DNA from: Devosia algicola
GTDB taxonomy: Bacteria > Pseudomonadota > Alphaproteobacteria > Rhizobiales > Devosiaceae
NCBI RefSeq assembly: GCF_028816455.1
Contig: NZ_CP118246.1
Span: forward strand, 2,041,001 to 2,105,000
Reading direction: 5' to 3'
Length of the DNA stretch: 64,000 nt
In this document: positions 49,361-59,994 of the stretch, piece by piece
How the letters are laid out: every line of letters starts with the position of its first letter
How positions within the stretch are numbered: the stretch's first letter is position 1
The notes under the pieces: model-generated
Told to the model about the DNA's origin: nothing
Seen by the model: the letters and a program-made list of their open reading frames with translations, nothing else
Databases searched by the model: none
Program-made: the position numbers and the translations under genes

Positions 49361-50596
49361 TTGAGTAAAATTCTTATACTTAGTGTTCTCATACAAAGTC
49401 TAGGAACACTAAGTTCGTTCGCACTTTTGGCTGTCATTGCGCGGTTCGGCGGACCGCTACTGCAGGGCGAATATGCAAGCCTGAAGGCCTGGATCGACTT
49501 TATGGTGGTGATTGGACAGTTTGGTATCCCGCAAGGGTTTATTTACGTCGTCAACAAAGGCCTTGCAGATAGAAAAAACTTGCCAATTGGTCGTCCCGAT
49601 ACGCCTTGGCAACGGCCCTGGGCGCGGCCATCGTTACCGCGATTACCCTATGGAGCGGCGTGGTCACCCTGAGCAGTAATAACATGATCGCGCTGGAAGG
49701 CTCTGACGATCGGGGCAATCTGTGCGTTATTGATCTATCACCGGTTTATCCGCGGTCTCTTGCTTACTGAAAACGACGGGGCCGGGTTCGCATTCTTCTC
49801 GATTGTGCCGGCGATATTGCTGTTTGCAGGAATTGCTGCAAGTTTGCTCGGGGGCATCACGAAGCTGGAGTATGCATTTTTGGCCGCCGCTGGCTTGAGC
49901 GGCGTCGCGAGCGTGGCGGTTTCCCGTAGAATCCAAAGCCATGCCACCGACTTGGGAAACCTCGGGATCCCGTTTAGGGAGCTGCTGACACAATCGCGAA
50001 ATATGTTTAGCCAAAATGTTTTGACGGCTGCGCAACCGGTGCTGATCTACTACATTGTGCGCTCGTTTGGCGGGACGACCGTTGATATCGGATTTGTCAA
50101 TATATCGACACTATCAATGGTCGCCGGAAACGCTCTATTCGCGATGGCCGCGCCGATCTTTTATAATCGGTGGAGCAAAAGTTTGGCGGCACATCAACTT
50201 TTTGGGTTGGAAGCCAGGGTTTTTCTGCTGAGTGCGCTGGTCGTCCTACTTTGCGTGCTGGTGATTCCACTCGTGCCATTTCTCGTCCCAACAATATTGG
50301 GCACGCGCTATTCCCCCGCAATTTTCGCCATGCAACTAACAACATTGGCATTACCAGCGCTGTTTTATAGCCGGGTCATAACCCCTGCGCTGTACGGCAT
50401 TGGCCAGGCGAAATTGGTTGCCACCATGTCGTTGCTGCGGCTCGTGGTGTCAATTGGAGTGCTATGCGCACTCATTGCATCTGGCTGGGGTCTCGTGGTG
50501 TCCGCCGCATCGGCCTGGCTGATTGGCGAGTGGGCGGCGTCTGCGGGCACTGCAATTGAAATATCCAGACGAAAGCACCGCACTGAGTTTACATAA
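49361..50596 (+). CDS. Oligosaccharide flippase (Wzx-like), two frameshifts
   Basis: Polytopic membrane protein of the polysaccharide transport family, about 411 residues. Seen: SLGTLSSFALLAVIARFGG, YASLKAWIDFMVVIGQFGIPQG, and a chain of hydrophobic spans to the end. Breaks: an A-run (49573-49578, six A; seven restores RKKLANWSSRYALATALG) and AGGCTC (49698-49703; one base less gives IALEALTIGAICALLIYHRF). TTG 49361 is the probable start. It flips the lipid-linked repeat unit for the polymerase encoded next. Confidence 0.83.
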
Positions 50597-50675
50597 ATCG
50601 GTTGTCCATGCGATTAGATGAAGGCCAAATAAGCACTTATGGTTCGTTTTAGAGTAGATCAAGAGATGTTGGGAC

Positions 50676-52049
50676 GTGAGCACATTGATAATTAACCCGG
50701 CTGCATTTTGGGCGTGCGTAGCCTATGTCGTCGTGGTCACAGCTGTTGCCGGATGGGCAATAAAACGACGGCAACTGTCGCTGGTTGAGCCACTTTCACA
50801 ATTTTTGATCTTCAATAGCTTGTTCACGCTGCCATTGGCGATCAGAGTTGTATTTACCAACAAGATCGAGGGAAATGTTTCACCCTTCTTGCTTGATTTT
50901 GTCGATTATATTCCCATTAGCGTCGTATTTTCGGCGATAGCAGTTTTGATGTTTACCGTTGGCTATTACACGCGGATACCGCAAACCATTGCGGGATACA
51001 TTCCAACTATTGAAACCAGGTCGGCCAGGCGCAGCATCATTGCCGCGGCGATCATCGCGGCAATAAGTCTGGCAATGATCGCAGCGCTGGCCGGGGGACC
51101 ACACCAAATTGGCGATCTCCTGCTGCATGGCTATGGCATAACCAAGGTGATGGTCAACAATGCACTGTTTGCCGTTGGTTTTGGTTGGTTGTTTGTCGCG
51201 GTGATGTTCTTGTTTGTCGCCTATGCGATCTCAGGCAATAAAATTGTCTTGGCTGTCGCCATACTGGCACTAATGGCCGATTTGGCACTCAATGTCGTAA
51301 TCGCACGCCGCGCCGAAATTTTGTATATTCTGGCCTGCTTTGGCACTTTTTTCTTGCTCAAGATTTACCGATTCAAGGCGCGGACGATCATTGCCTTTGT
51401 ACTCGTCGGTTTTTTGGCGCTCAATCTATTGGGGGTAACCAGAGGATCAGGGTACAATGATTTTGGCGATTTCGTCGCAAAGACATCGAGCAAGTTACAA
51501 CAACGTCTGATCAATCCGGGCTCGAGCTTTTTCTATACGCTGACGGTTGGCGAATTCGTGGCACCGTTCGAGACATTGCCACAGATAGTCAAATCAACCA
51601 GCACTGACACCAGCTATAAATTCGGCAAAACATATCTGGAATCGCCATTGTTTCTGGTGCCCAGGGCAATTTGGGCCGACCGGCCAGAAACGATTGCGCA
51701 CTGGTACGTGCGAAAATACTATGGGCAGGAAGGCAGTCTTGAAATTGGTCGGCAGTTTTTCTGGTTGAGTGAGGCCTATCTGAATTTTGGCGTGTTCGGC
51801 GTGGTTTTTATCTCGCTGCTGTTCGGGGCCATGTGGCGCACGCTCTATGAATGGCTCAAATCATCGAATTTTGATCCAGGCGCGGCGCTGATTTATGCAT
51901 TGAGCGTTGGTTTCATGTTTAAGGCGATTTCCGGCAGCATGGTTTCCGTGTTGGCTGCCCTGCCGAAAAACAGTATTGGCATTGCCATTATTGGGCTGCT
52001 TATTGCGGGCACTACGGCCAGCATATTCAATAAACCTCAAGAACAATGA
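50676..52049 (+). CDS. O-antigen polymerase-like membrane protein (Wzy-like)
   Basis: Intact protein of 457 residues with about ten membrane spans, very hydrophobic, starting GTG 50676. Seen: a large loop between spans (roughly residues 250-350) with RGSGYNDFGDF, DTSYKFGKTYLESPLFLVPRAIW and YLNFGVFGVVF, as in oligosaccharide repeat-unit polymerases. Sequence families of Wzy are weak, so the call rests on topology and position after the flippase. It would polymerise repeat units in the periplasm. Confidence 0.78.
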   Translation: MSTLIINPAAFWACVAYVVVVTAVAGWAIKRRQLSLVEPLSQFLIFNSLFTLPLAIRVVFTNKIEGNVSPFLLDFVDYIPISVVFSAIAVLMFTVGYYTRIPQTIAGYIPTIETRSARRSIIAAAIIAAISLAMIAALAGGPHQIGDLLLHGYGITKVMVNNALFAVGFGWLFVAVMFLFVAYAISGNKIVLAVAILALMADLALNVVIARRAEILYILACFGTFFLLKIYRFKARTIIAFVLVGFLALNLLGVTRGSGYNDFGDFVAKTSSKLQQRLINPGSSFFYTLTVGEFVAPFETLPQIVKSTSTDTSYKFGKTYLESPLFLVPRAIWADRPETIAHWYVRKYYGQEGSLEIGRQFFWLSEAYLNFGVFGVVFISLLFGAMWRTLYEWLKSSNFDPGAALIYALSVGFMFKAISGSMVSVLAALPKNSIGIAIIGLLIAGTTASIFNKPQEQ

Positions 52050-52173
52050 TGAGTATAACCCGGCGCTGGCACAGCGATTGGGCGAAAATGGCCGAAAGGC
52101 TGTGACTGAGCGCTATAATTGGGGCATAGAAGAGCAAAAGCTATTGCGGTTCTATGCTGAAGTCATTGGGTAG
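52048..52173 (+). pseudogene. C-terminal fragment of a GT4-type glycosyltransferase
   Basis: The frame reads NPALAQRLGENGRKAV and TERYNWGIEEQKLLRFYAEV, then stop. This matches the final helices of GT4 glycosyltransferases and has no beginning. The fragment starts right at the stop of the polymerase gene, so the rest was deleted. It ends just before the convergent DUF2793 gene. Confidence 0.75.
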
Positions 52174-52188
52174 TTTTGCCCCTCTATA

Positions 52189-53512
52189 TCATCCAGGCCA
52201 ACTATTATAGCCCGCAACAACGCCGATATTGTCGTCGATTGGTGTTATGCCGCCCATGAGCGCTGGGCAGGCGAGCAGAAACTTGTCGCCAGACGCTTGG
52301 GCATAAATGCCAATAGGCGGCGGATTGTAGCCAAAGTTGCTCCGCGGGTTCAGTTCGTGGAAAATCGTCACTGACACCCAATCGTCGGCGGGGGCGATGG
52401 CAAAGGTTTCGTCGTGGATTGTGCCATTCACGCTGGCGGTTTGGCCGGGATAGAGTTTGATAAGGATGGCCTGGTCCAAAGCGCGCAGATAGGCATGAAA
52501 GGTCATGGCGGGTGCCTGGACGGCCAAGGCGCCGAACAGACAATAATATCCCGTAAGGCCATCAACGCTAGCGGGACCAACCGCTGTGCCGCTGCCCATG
52601 GTGATCTGGGCCACCCAAAATTCGGGACCGTAGCGACGATAGCTGACGTCACGAATTGTATCGATCAAATTCCGAATGTGCGTATTGAGCGCGCCAGCGC
52701 TGCCGCCATAATCATTATTGTTGGTTATATATTTGGCCAGGCCGGTGATAGCGGCGCCATTATAGGGCGTCAAATAGGCTCGGAAAGGCAAACGCCCCAA
52801 CGCCGGTACCCGTGACCCCATTGCCGCCAAAGCGGCCACTATCCTGATAAAGATTGAGCGCATAGTTGGACAGGTATTTGGCCTGGGGGAAGCTGGGAAT
52901 GCCGGTAGTAGGATCAACGCTCATGGCCTCGACAAACGTGCTGCCGTCGCCACTCACCTTGAACGAAAGACGATCATCGCCCGTCAGGCCCAGTTCGGCA
53001 CGACCCGAAAAATTGTCTTGAAAAACCAGGCTTGCCGTATCGCTTTGGCTGGCTTTGTTGATCACCAGACGGTGACTGCTGCCCTCATGGGTTAATAGCG
53101 TGGCGGGCGCGGCGACCGCCAGACGATTGCTCAGATCCGCTTCTGTATTGATGCCTAGATGGGTATATTGGTCGGGCCGCAATGGCGTCCAGATGTCGGC
53201 GGTAAGAACCAGCATTTGCGTTTCGTCGCTGCACCATGCCAACCACCCTTCCTGCGGAGTCAGGAACGACCAGGCACCATCTTGGAATAGCGCAATCGCA
53301 TTAGCATGGCCGCTCCAGTCCCCGGTAGGCGCGCTGGCAACAATATAGCGGGCGCCCGACGCAGGAGTCGCGGGTGGCACCGAAAGGTTGCGGCTGGAAA
53401 CGGCCAGCATAACCAGCCCATCGAGCGCATTGAGCGCCTGATTATGGGTGATGAATTTTTGTGCCTGCCCTGGCATGATGTAAGGAAGGCTAAGATGCGG
53501 TGTACTGTCCAT
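52189..53512 (-). CDS. DUF2793-domain protein, frameshifted
   Basis: Protein of about 440 residues. The first 110 residues match the DUF2793 domain of phage-derived and gene-transfer-agent-linked proteins (LSLPYIMPGQAQKFITHNQALNALD, ARYIVASAPTGDWSGHAN and GWLAWCSDETQ). The rest is a beta-rich, repeat-like tail (DNFSGRAELGLTGDDRLSF, SYRRYGPEFWVAQITMGSG). The frame breaks at AGGCTC (52776-52781); one base less joins GAFAFPSYLTPYNGAAI. DUF2793 proteins are thought to be tail- or surface-associated, so it may bind the polysaccharide. It follows the glycosyltransferase gene on the same strand. Confidence 0.78.
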
Positions 53513-53536
53513 GGCGCGGATCCTGGCTGATGGGTT

Positions 53537-54873
53537 TCAACCAAGATTAGTGCCTTTCAACGAAGCGGGCATAAGCGGGACAAACCACCATAGCCCGCGG
53601 TCAGGCTCCAGATCGACGCTTTTGGGTCCGTTCTATCGCGGCAATATAGTCAGCAGCGACTTTGTCATAGTTGAGCTGTTCAGCAACAAAGGCGCGGCCC
53701 CTTTCGCCCATTGCAGCGCGGTCTTCAGGCGACATATCGAGCAATTGCGTGAATACCTTGGCGACAGATTCTGCTTCGCCATTATCCGCACAAATTCCGG
53801 CACCTGATCGGGCAGCCGGACCATTGGCAGAACTAAACGGAAGCAACACCGGAAGGCCCATTCTCATAAAGTCCACGATCTTGTTAAAGCTCGTGCCAAA
53901 CTTATAAAGTCTGGGGAAGTCCTTGCCGCCAGCATAGCCAATATCGCACGCGTCAACGAGCCAAAGCGCCTCTGCTTTTGGCACGGGATCGACAAAACGC
54001 ACATTAGATAATCGTCGTTGTGCGGCATCAGCCTTGAGTTGTTCTGCCATACCGCCAGTACCAACCAGCAAAACGCCGAACCGGCCTTCTGTCCCCTGCG
54101 CATTCATCAAGGCTCATGGCCTCAAGCAATTTATCCAGTCCATTCGGCGCGCCCTGGGCACCGGGATGAATCGCAACCAGCCGACCCTCGGCCTTCCAGG
54201 CAGCGATTTGGGCAGCTGCTGTCAGCCCTGCCGCGGTTGTGGGCACTTCGGGCATCGTCAAGCGGGCGAGCGAAACAGCATTAGGGACATGAACAAATTT
54301 GTTCGGGCCGAGCCCATGGGCGCGCATATGCGCTTCTGCGCCACCCAGTACCGAGGAGACGAGGTTGGCTTTGCGATACGCGAACCATTCTGTAAAGGCG
54401 GTCAATATCGCGAAGGGATGAAACTTGCTGGTACCATTGATTTCGATCAGCGACAGCGGCCATAAATCGCGCACTTCAAAGGTTAAATGCGCACCAAATT
54501 GACGGGCCAATTTGGCCGCCGGAAAGATCGCAAATGGCTGAGGCGAACTGACAATGATCGCGTCGGGTTTGGCCAAATCAGACGGCACCCGCGCGGGCAG
54601 GTGAAGCACTGCCCGGCAATAATCGCCCATGTTTTTGATCCGGCCCAGCCCGTTGCCCGAGTAGGGACGTGCCGGCAGCGCCACATAGCGCACACCGTCC
54701 ACAGTCAATTCAGGTGGCAGTGGTTCCTTAATGTCCAGCATATGGTGAAAACTTGCGACAAAATTGGTCGTTGTATGTCCAGTATGCGCCCAAGCGCGCG
54801 ACAAGTGGTAGGGGCGGGTCAATCGGCCCATACCGGGGCCGCCAGCGTAATGATGAAAATACCAGATATTCAT
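53537..54873 (-). CDS. Glycosyltransferase family 4 protein, frameshifted
   Basis: GT-B glycosyltransferase of roughly 440 residues. Seen: NIWYFHHYAGGPGMGR start, DAIIVSSPQPFAIFPAAKLARQ, FEVRDLWPLSL, KANLVSSVLGGAEAHM, VAIHPGAQGAPNGLDKLLEAMSL, and LVDACDIGYAGGKDFPRLY. The frame breaks at AGGCTC (54110-54115); one base less gives MSLMNAQGTEGRFG. A further AGGCTC at 53603-53608 ends the frame at RSGA; with one base less the protein would run on to a stop at 53537. I include that extension with less certainty. It resembles WbuB/WbpH-type transferases. Confidence 0.83.
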
Positions 54874-54921
54874 TGGAAAATATGATCCTGTTAAAAAGTA
54901 GTGGGCCACGGAAAATCGCGG

Positions 54922-55126
54922 CTAGGTCAAAAACTCGGCAATGGTTGAATTGATGTCGCCATATACGGCGACCGGGTCCGGCGTAGCGTCTCACAAATTG
55001 GCACGAAATGCTGGTCAGTATGCACCATGATCGCGCCTATTTGTCACCGCGCCACAATGCCTGGCTAACCGAGGCAACGTTGATAAACTGGGGTTGGGCG
55101 CCAACAATATTTTCCATGATCGTCAT
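54922..55126 (-). pseudogene. Decayed UDP-GlcNAc 2-epimerase (wbpI/wecB-like) remnant
   Basis: Fragments in successive frames read IVGAQPQFINVASVSQAL, then GAIMVHTDQHFVP, then DPVAVYGDINSTIAEFL and stop. These match the start (VGARPQFIKxAxVSRAL), the HTGQHY motif and the VLVYGDTNSTLAG motif of the epimerase. About 50 residues are missing between the last two, nearly the whole catalytic body downstream is gone, and the Arg of GARPQ is replaced. It lies directly after wbpD, the usual place of wbpI. Confidence 0.82.
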
Positions 55127-55155
55127 GATATATTCTTTGACATCTATGGTGTGCG

Positions 55156-55734
55156 TTAATCGGCCAAATGAAGTTCGTTACCAGTAAGGCGATAGGTCTC
55201 GCCGGTCGCGGGGCATTGGGCATCGCCGACGCCGTTGACAGGTAGGTCCAACCGCTCGCCATGGCGGCTCATCCAGCCGATCTGGCGGGCGGGAACACCG
55301 ACGACCAGCGCAAAATCGGGGATGTTGCGGTTAACCACGGCTCCAGCGCCAACAAAGGCATAGCGGCCAATAGTGACGCCGCAAACGATGGTGCAATTGG
55401 CACCGAGTGTGGCGCCCTGCCCGACAAGTGTGTCGCGATATTCAGCTTTTCGCGGAACGGCGGCGCGCGGGTTATAGACATTGGTAAAAACCATGCTGGG
55501 GCCGCAAAAAACATCGTCTTCCAGCGTCACATTGTCATAGACCGACACGTTGTTTTGGATTTTGACCCGATTGCCGATTACCACGCGATTGGCGATAAAA
55601 ACATTCTGCCCAAGGCTGCACTGATCGCCAATTTGAGCGCCAGCGCAAACATGGACCCAGTGCCAGATCTGCGTGCCCTCACCTAAAGTTGCACCGGCAT
55701 CGACAATGGCTGTTGGATGGATTGTGGCTGGCAT
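55156..55734 (-). CDS. wbpD: UDP-2-acetamido-3-amino-2,3-dideoxyglucuronate N-acetyltransferase (WbpD/WlbB)
   Basis: Intact 192-residue left-handed beta-helix acetyltransferase. Seen: hexapeptide repeats ([24 protein letters not shown], then [14 protein letters not shown]), the conserved [15 protein letters not shown], and the cysteine-bearing [22 protein letters not shown]. It acetylates the 3-amino group to give UDP-2,3-diacetamido-2,3-dideoxyglucuronate. It is the last intact gene of a wbpA-B-E-D operon, which makes the assignment firm. The C-terminal 25 residues form a small unannotated tail. Confidence 0.92.
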   Translation of the reverse strand: MPATIHPTAIVDAGATLGEGTQIWHWVHVCAGAQIGDQCSLGQNVFIANRVVIGNRVKIQNNVSVYDNVTLEDDVFCGPSMVFTNVYNPRAAVPRKAEYRDTLVGQGATLGANCTIVCGVTIGRYAFVGAGAVVNRNIPDFALVVGVPARQIGWMSRHGERLDLPVNGVGDAQCPATGETYRLTGNELHLAD

Positions 55735-55771
55735 AATGTTGTCCTTAGCCGTTAATCAGCATTTTGCGTAT

Positions 55772-56875
55772 TTACGCCTTGAGGGCTGCAACGATTTGGT
55801 CTTGGGCGTCGGGGGCCAGAAAAGGGTGCATGGGTAGGCTAAAGACGCGGTTGGCGACGTATTCGGTGCGCGCCAAGCTGCCGGAAATGCGGCAGAGATC
55901 GCGATAGGCGGGCTGATTGTGCAAGGGCACGGGGTAATGCACTGCGGTTGGAATATTTTGAGCTTTTAGCTTGGCCAGAACGGCGTCGCGATCATCGACC
56001 TGGAGGGTGAATTGGGCCCAGACGCAGGTGCGGTCAGCGCGTATGACGGGCAATTGCACAGTGTTGATGCCGCTTAATAGGTCCAGATAGCGCTGCCCAA
56101 TGTCAAGGCGCCGTTCAACTTCCCAATCAAACTCTTCGAGCTTGGCAAGCACAACGGCGGCCTGAATTGTATCCATACGACCGCCAACGCCAATGCGGGT
56201 ATGGTAATAGCGGCGCTCTTGACCATGAACGCGAATTTCACGTATGGCCTTGGCTAAGTCGGGATCGGTCGTAAAAATTGCCCCACCATCGCCATAGCAG
56301 CCCAAGGGCTTGCTGGGGAAAAAGCTGGTACAGCCAACCGAGGACAGGCCACAGCTGCGCCGTTCCTGATAGGTCGCGCCAAAGCTTTGGGCAGCGTCCT
56401 CGATGATGGCGATGTTGCCGTAGCGCGCCGCCAGTGCGTTGAGTTCAGCCATATCGGCGGGCTGACCATAAAGCGACACCGGCATGATGGCGCGGGTTTT
56501 GGGGGTGATTGCGGCCTCGACCAGATTGACGTCGATATTGCAGGTATCAGGTTCGACATCGACAAAAACCGGGATGGCCCCGACCAGCGCAATAACTTCG
56601 GCGGTGGCGACAAAAGTAAAGGGCGAGGTGATCACTTCATCACCTGGCCCAATGCCCAAGGCCATCAGCGCGATCAGCAACGCCTCGGTGCCCGACGACA
56701 CGCTGATGCAATAGTCGACGCCCGTATAGTGACCAAGTTTTTCTTCCAACTCGGCCACTTCGGGCCCCATGATATATTGGCCATGGTCGAGCACCGCGTG
56801 AATACGGGCATCAATTTTGGCCTTTTGCCGGGCATATTGGGCCTTAAGGTCGATAAATGCGAGGCGAGCAGACAC
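55772..56875 (-). CDS. wbpE: UDP-sugar 3-ketone aminotransferase (DegT/DnrJ family, WbpE)
   Basis: Intact PLP-dependent aminotransferase of 367 residues. Seen: FIDLKAQYARQKAKIDARI, SSGTEALLIALMALGIGPGDEVI, TSPFTFVATAEVI, the PLP lysine in SFFPSKPLGCYGDGG, and HGQERRYYHTRIGVGGRMD. It moves an amino group from glutamate to UDP-3-keto-GlcNAcA. The same strand and order as wbpB before it and wbpD after it support the role. Confidence 0.93.
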   Translation of the reverse strand: MSARLAFIDLKAQYARQKAKIDARIHAVLDHGQYIMGPEVAELEEKLGHYTGVDYCISVSSGTEALLIALMALGIGPGDEVITSPFTFVATAEVIALVGAIPVFVDVEPDTCNIDVNLVEAAITPKTRAIMPVSLYGQPADMAELNALAARYGNIAIIEDAAQSFGATYQERRSCGLSSVGCTSFFPSKPLGCYGDGGAIFTTDPDLAKAIREIRVHGQERRYYHTRIGVGGRMDTIQAAVVLAKLEEFDWEVERRLDIGQRYLDLLSGINTVQLPVIRADRTCVWAQFTLQVDDRDAVLAKLKAQNIPTAVHYPVPLHNQPAYRDLCRISGSLARTEYVANRVFSLPMHPFLAPDAQDQIVAALKA

Positions 56876-56917
56876 TTGAATACCGCTCCATAAATGAGGC
56901 GAAAAATTTGGCCTAGT

Positions 56918-57979
56918 TTAGACGTCGAGCGGCAAATGCACCCGTTTGCCATCACGCGCCGATCGATAAATGCCAGTCAACACCTCAAGCGAGCGCAGAC
57001 CAGCACGGCCGTCGGTCTCAGGCTCGGCGTGCCCCCGCAACACGTCAATGACATTGGCGTAATAAAGCGGATGGCCAAATCCATAGACCGACGTTGTTGC
57101 ATAGCTGGCATCGGCGACCTTGGCATCATCGGCATGAGGGGTTTCAAACGCCCAATGCTCGATTTGATTGACGGCAACACCGCCGATACGCACCGTTCCC
57201 TTTTCGCCCAAAATGGTGATCGAGCCTTCCAGATTTTTGGGATAGGTCAGCATGGTCACATTCATCGACCCCAGTGCGCCCGAGCGCCAGCGAATGGAAA
57301 CGACACCGGTATCTTCGGCCTCGATTTTGCGGGCCAGAGTTGCTGTATCAGCGCACAGGGATTCAATCGGGCCGACGATCCAATCAAGTAAATCAACATA
57401 GTGGCTGGCCTGATTCATAAACGCACCACCATCAAACTCCCAGGTGCCGCGCCATTTGGCGGCATCATAATAGTCTTGCGGGCGCGTCCAGAAAACGTTG
57501 ATATTGACCATATAGATCTTGCCAAAACGCCCCTGCTCCACGGCATTTTTGAGCAATTGTAGCGTGGCATTGCGCCGGTTCTGCTTAACAACAAACAGGC
57601 GAACCGCAGCATCGTCGCAGACTTTTACCATGGCCAAACCATCTTCCCAACGCGTTGCCATTGGCTTTTCGGAAACGACGTGCTTGCCGCTGCGTGCAAT
57701 GGTCATGGCTTGTTCGGCATGGATACCGCTAGGCGTGGTGACAATCACGATATCGGCGGCACTATTGGCCAGCATGTCGTTAAGATTTGTCCAGGTCTTG
57801 GCGCGAGTTAAATTGCCGGCTGCACCAGCGGCATCTTCATTGATGTCACACACATCAACGATTTCGGCATTGTCGCTATGCGTCTGAAGCGCGCCAAAAT
57901 GGTTTTGAGCAATGCGTCCGCACCCAATCAAAGCGAAGCGGATTTTACGATCGGTGATCGGTGCTGGATAATTCCACAT
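56918..57979 (-). CDS. wbpB: UDP-GlcNAc uronate 3-dehydrogenase (Gfo/Idh family, WbpB)
   Basis: Intact oxidoreductase of 353 residues. Seen: RFALIGCGRIAQNHFGAL, the EKP motif in VVSEKPMATRWEDG, VVKQNRRNATLQLL and GGAFMNQASHYVDLLDW. This layout is specific to the WbpB/WlbA group of sugar-nucleotide dehydrogenases. It oxidises C3 of UDP-GlcNAcA and recycles NAD with 2-oxoglutarate in the family. The ATG shares one base with the wbpA stop, so expression is coupled. Confidence 0.92.
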   Translation of the reverse strand: MWNYPAPITDRKIRFALIGCGRIAQNHFGALQTHSDNAEIVDVCDINEDAAGAAGNLTRAKTWTNLNDMLANSAADIVIVTTPSGIHAEQAMTIARSGKHVVSEKPMATRWEDGLAMVKVCDDAAVRLFVVKQNRRNATLQLLKNAVEQGRFGKIYMVNINVFWTRPQDYYDAAKWRGTWEFDGGAFMNQASHYVDLLDWIVGPIESLCADTATLARKIEAEDTGVVSIRWRSGALGSMNVTMLTYPKNLEGSITILGEKGTVRIGGVAVNQIEHWAFETPHADDAKVADASYATTSVYGFGHPLYYANVIDVLRGHAEPETDGRAGLRSLEVLTGIYRSARDGKRVHLPLDV

Positions 57980-59287
57980 TATGACTTCACCACATTGTCG
58001 GCCGGTTCAAGATATTTGCCGCGGGTATCGACAATGAGACGGGAGTTGGCCTTGAGCATCTCATAGTCAAATAAGTCATGTCCGGTGGCCAATAACACAC
58101 AATCGTAGCTGGCAACGACCTCGGGGGATAACACCACGCTGCTTAGATCAAAGTGGGCGTGATGGCGCAATTTGGGGAATACCGGAACGTGAGGGTCGCT
58201 ATAAGAAACCTCAGCGCCCAGGTCGCACAGCTTTTCCATCAGGACCACCGAAGGCGATTCGCGCATGTCATCGACGTTTTTCTTATAAGCAACGCCGAGC
58301 ACCAGTATGGATGCGCCATTGATTGATTTTTTGGCACGGTTCAGCGCCGTGCTGATTTTGGACACCACATAATTGGGCATCGAGGCATTCACCTCTCCGG
58401 CCAACTCGATGAAGCGGGTATTGACCCCAAATTCGCGCGCTTTCCAGGTCAAATAGAACGGATCGATCGGGATACAGTGTCCGCCAAGGCCGGGGCCCGG
58501 ATAGTAAGGCACGAAGCCAAAGGGCTTGGTGGCGGCAGCGCGGATCACTTCATGAATATCAATGTTCATTGTGTCCGCGACAATTTTCATTTCGTTGACC
58601 AGACCAATATTGACGGCCCGGTGGATATTTTCGAGCAGTTTGGTTAGGCTCGGCAGCGCGGGTGGAACTGACCGGCACGACGTTGTCGATCACGGTGCTA
58701 TAAAGCGCAACACCCGCCTTCAGGCAGTTTTCAGTAACCCCGCCGCAGACTTTGGGAATCGTCTGAGTGGTGAATTTCGAATTGCCCGGATCTTCACGTT
58801 CGGGCGAATAGACCAGGAAAAAATCCTCGCCGACATGAAGACCAACCGATTGAACGCGCGGCAGTAATTCCTCATCCGTCGTGCCCGGGAAAGTCGTGCT
58901 CTCCAGCGACAGCAATTGCCCTTGGCGCAAATGGGGCAACAGGGAATCGGTCGTGTCCGTCACATAACTCAGATCAGGTTCGCGGTGCTTGTCGAGTGGG
59001 GTGGGAACACATAATATCAGGACGTCGGCTTCCCGTGCCCTGGAAAAATTGCTGGTGGCCTCAAAACCGGCGGCTTTTGCATTGGCGATACGCCCGGCAG
59101 AAATATGCTCAATATAGCTACGACCGGCGTCGAGTGCGGCGATTTTGCTGTCGTCAATATCAAGTCCAATGACCTTGAAGCCGACTTCGGCAAAACGCAA
59201 AACCAACGGCAAACCAACATAGCCAAGGCCAACAATACCGATCACCGACTTACGGGAAACCACCCTGTCAATAAATGTTTGAAGCAC
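57979..59287 (-). CDS. wbpA: UDP-GlcNAc 6-dehydrogenase (WbpA), frameshifted
   Basis: Nucleotide-sugar dehydrogenase of about 435 residues. Seen: [55 protein letters not shown], catalytic Cys in [16 protein letters not shown], and [18 protein letters not shown]. The frame breaks at AGGCTC (58646-58651); one base less gives [19 protein letters not shown], invariant in the family. It starts the operon that makes the diacetamido uronic acid sugar nucleotide used in surface polysaccharide. No frame damage is seen elsewhere. Confidence 0.92.
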
Positions 59288-59994
59288 ATTATTCCTTAAC
59301 TAAATATGAGGCTACGCTCGATATCGTTAGTGCATCATTTGGTGTGTTAGATCAACGCTCTGATCGCTTAATTCTGTGCCTAGGCACCATGTGGCAGTTC
59401 ATGCACTTGGTGTCGGCGTAACGAACCAGGATTTCGTCGGCTTACCGCAGACCTAGACAAGCTATTTGCCTTCAGAGTTGCCGCCAATGCCGCCAGTGCC
59501 GCCATTTTTTAATGACCATAGGCTCATGCCAATGGGCGCCTCGCCGTCGCCTCCGCAACATCCGCCCGCCAAGGCTCTGACGTTCTTGAGTTATCCCAAT
59601 GGCACCGCAATCGTTGGTATCGACTTTCGACCGTACACTGTGGGACGCAGAGGCAAAGGCTCGCCAACAATGTCGCTGTACTAACTACTCAGGCACGGCG
59701 GGGCAGGAGGCGCGATAGTTGACACCCATGCCGAGTCAACGATTGCGGATGGGTTTGATACCGCTGACTTTATGAGCACCAGCTTCATCATGGCGGCGGA
59801 ATTTCACCGAAATCGGTTGATCCCCCGGGGTCTGGACGTAATGATGCCGGATGTTGACTTCACCAAACGTGTATCTGCGCCATCACTCGCCTGCTACGAC
59901 GCGGCGCCCAAGCCGTCATACGGGGGTGTACCGAGTTCGGCAGCCGATCAATTGCGACATCTGCCCACCCCCGTTCCTCTTTAGTCGGCGAACC
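59288..59994. other. Long region without a recognisable gene
   Basis: About 700 bases between wbpA and the channel protein. Short frames exist (59466-59684, proline-rich; 59772-59984), but neither resembles a family and their composition is not convincing. AGGCTC occurs three times (59520-59680). The section may be decayed coding sequence, but I cannot name its source. Confidence 0.4.

Noticed and set aside
59466..59984. Short open frames between wbpA and the channel gene
   Set aside because: No family resemblance, no Shine-Dalgarno and low-complexity composition; reported only as an unexplained region.
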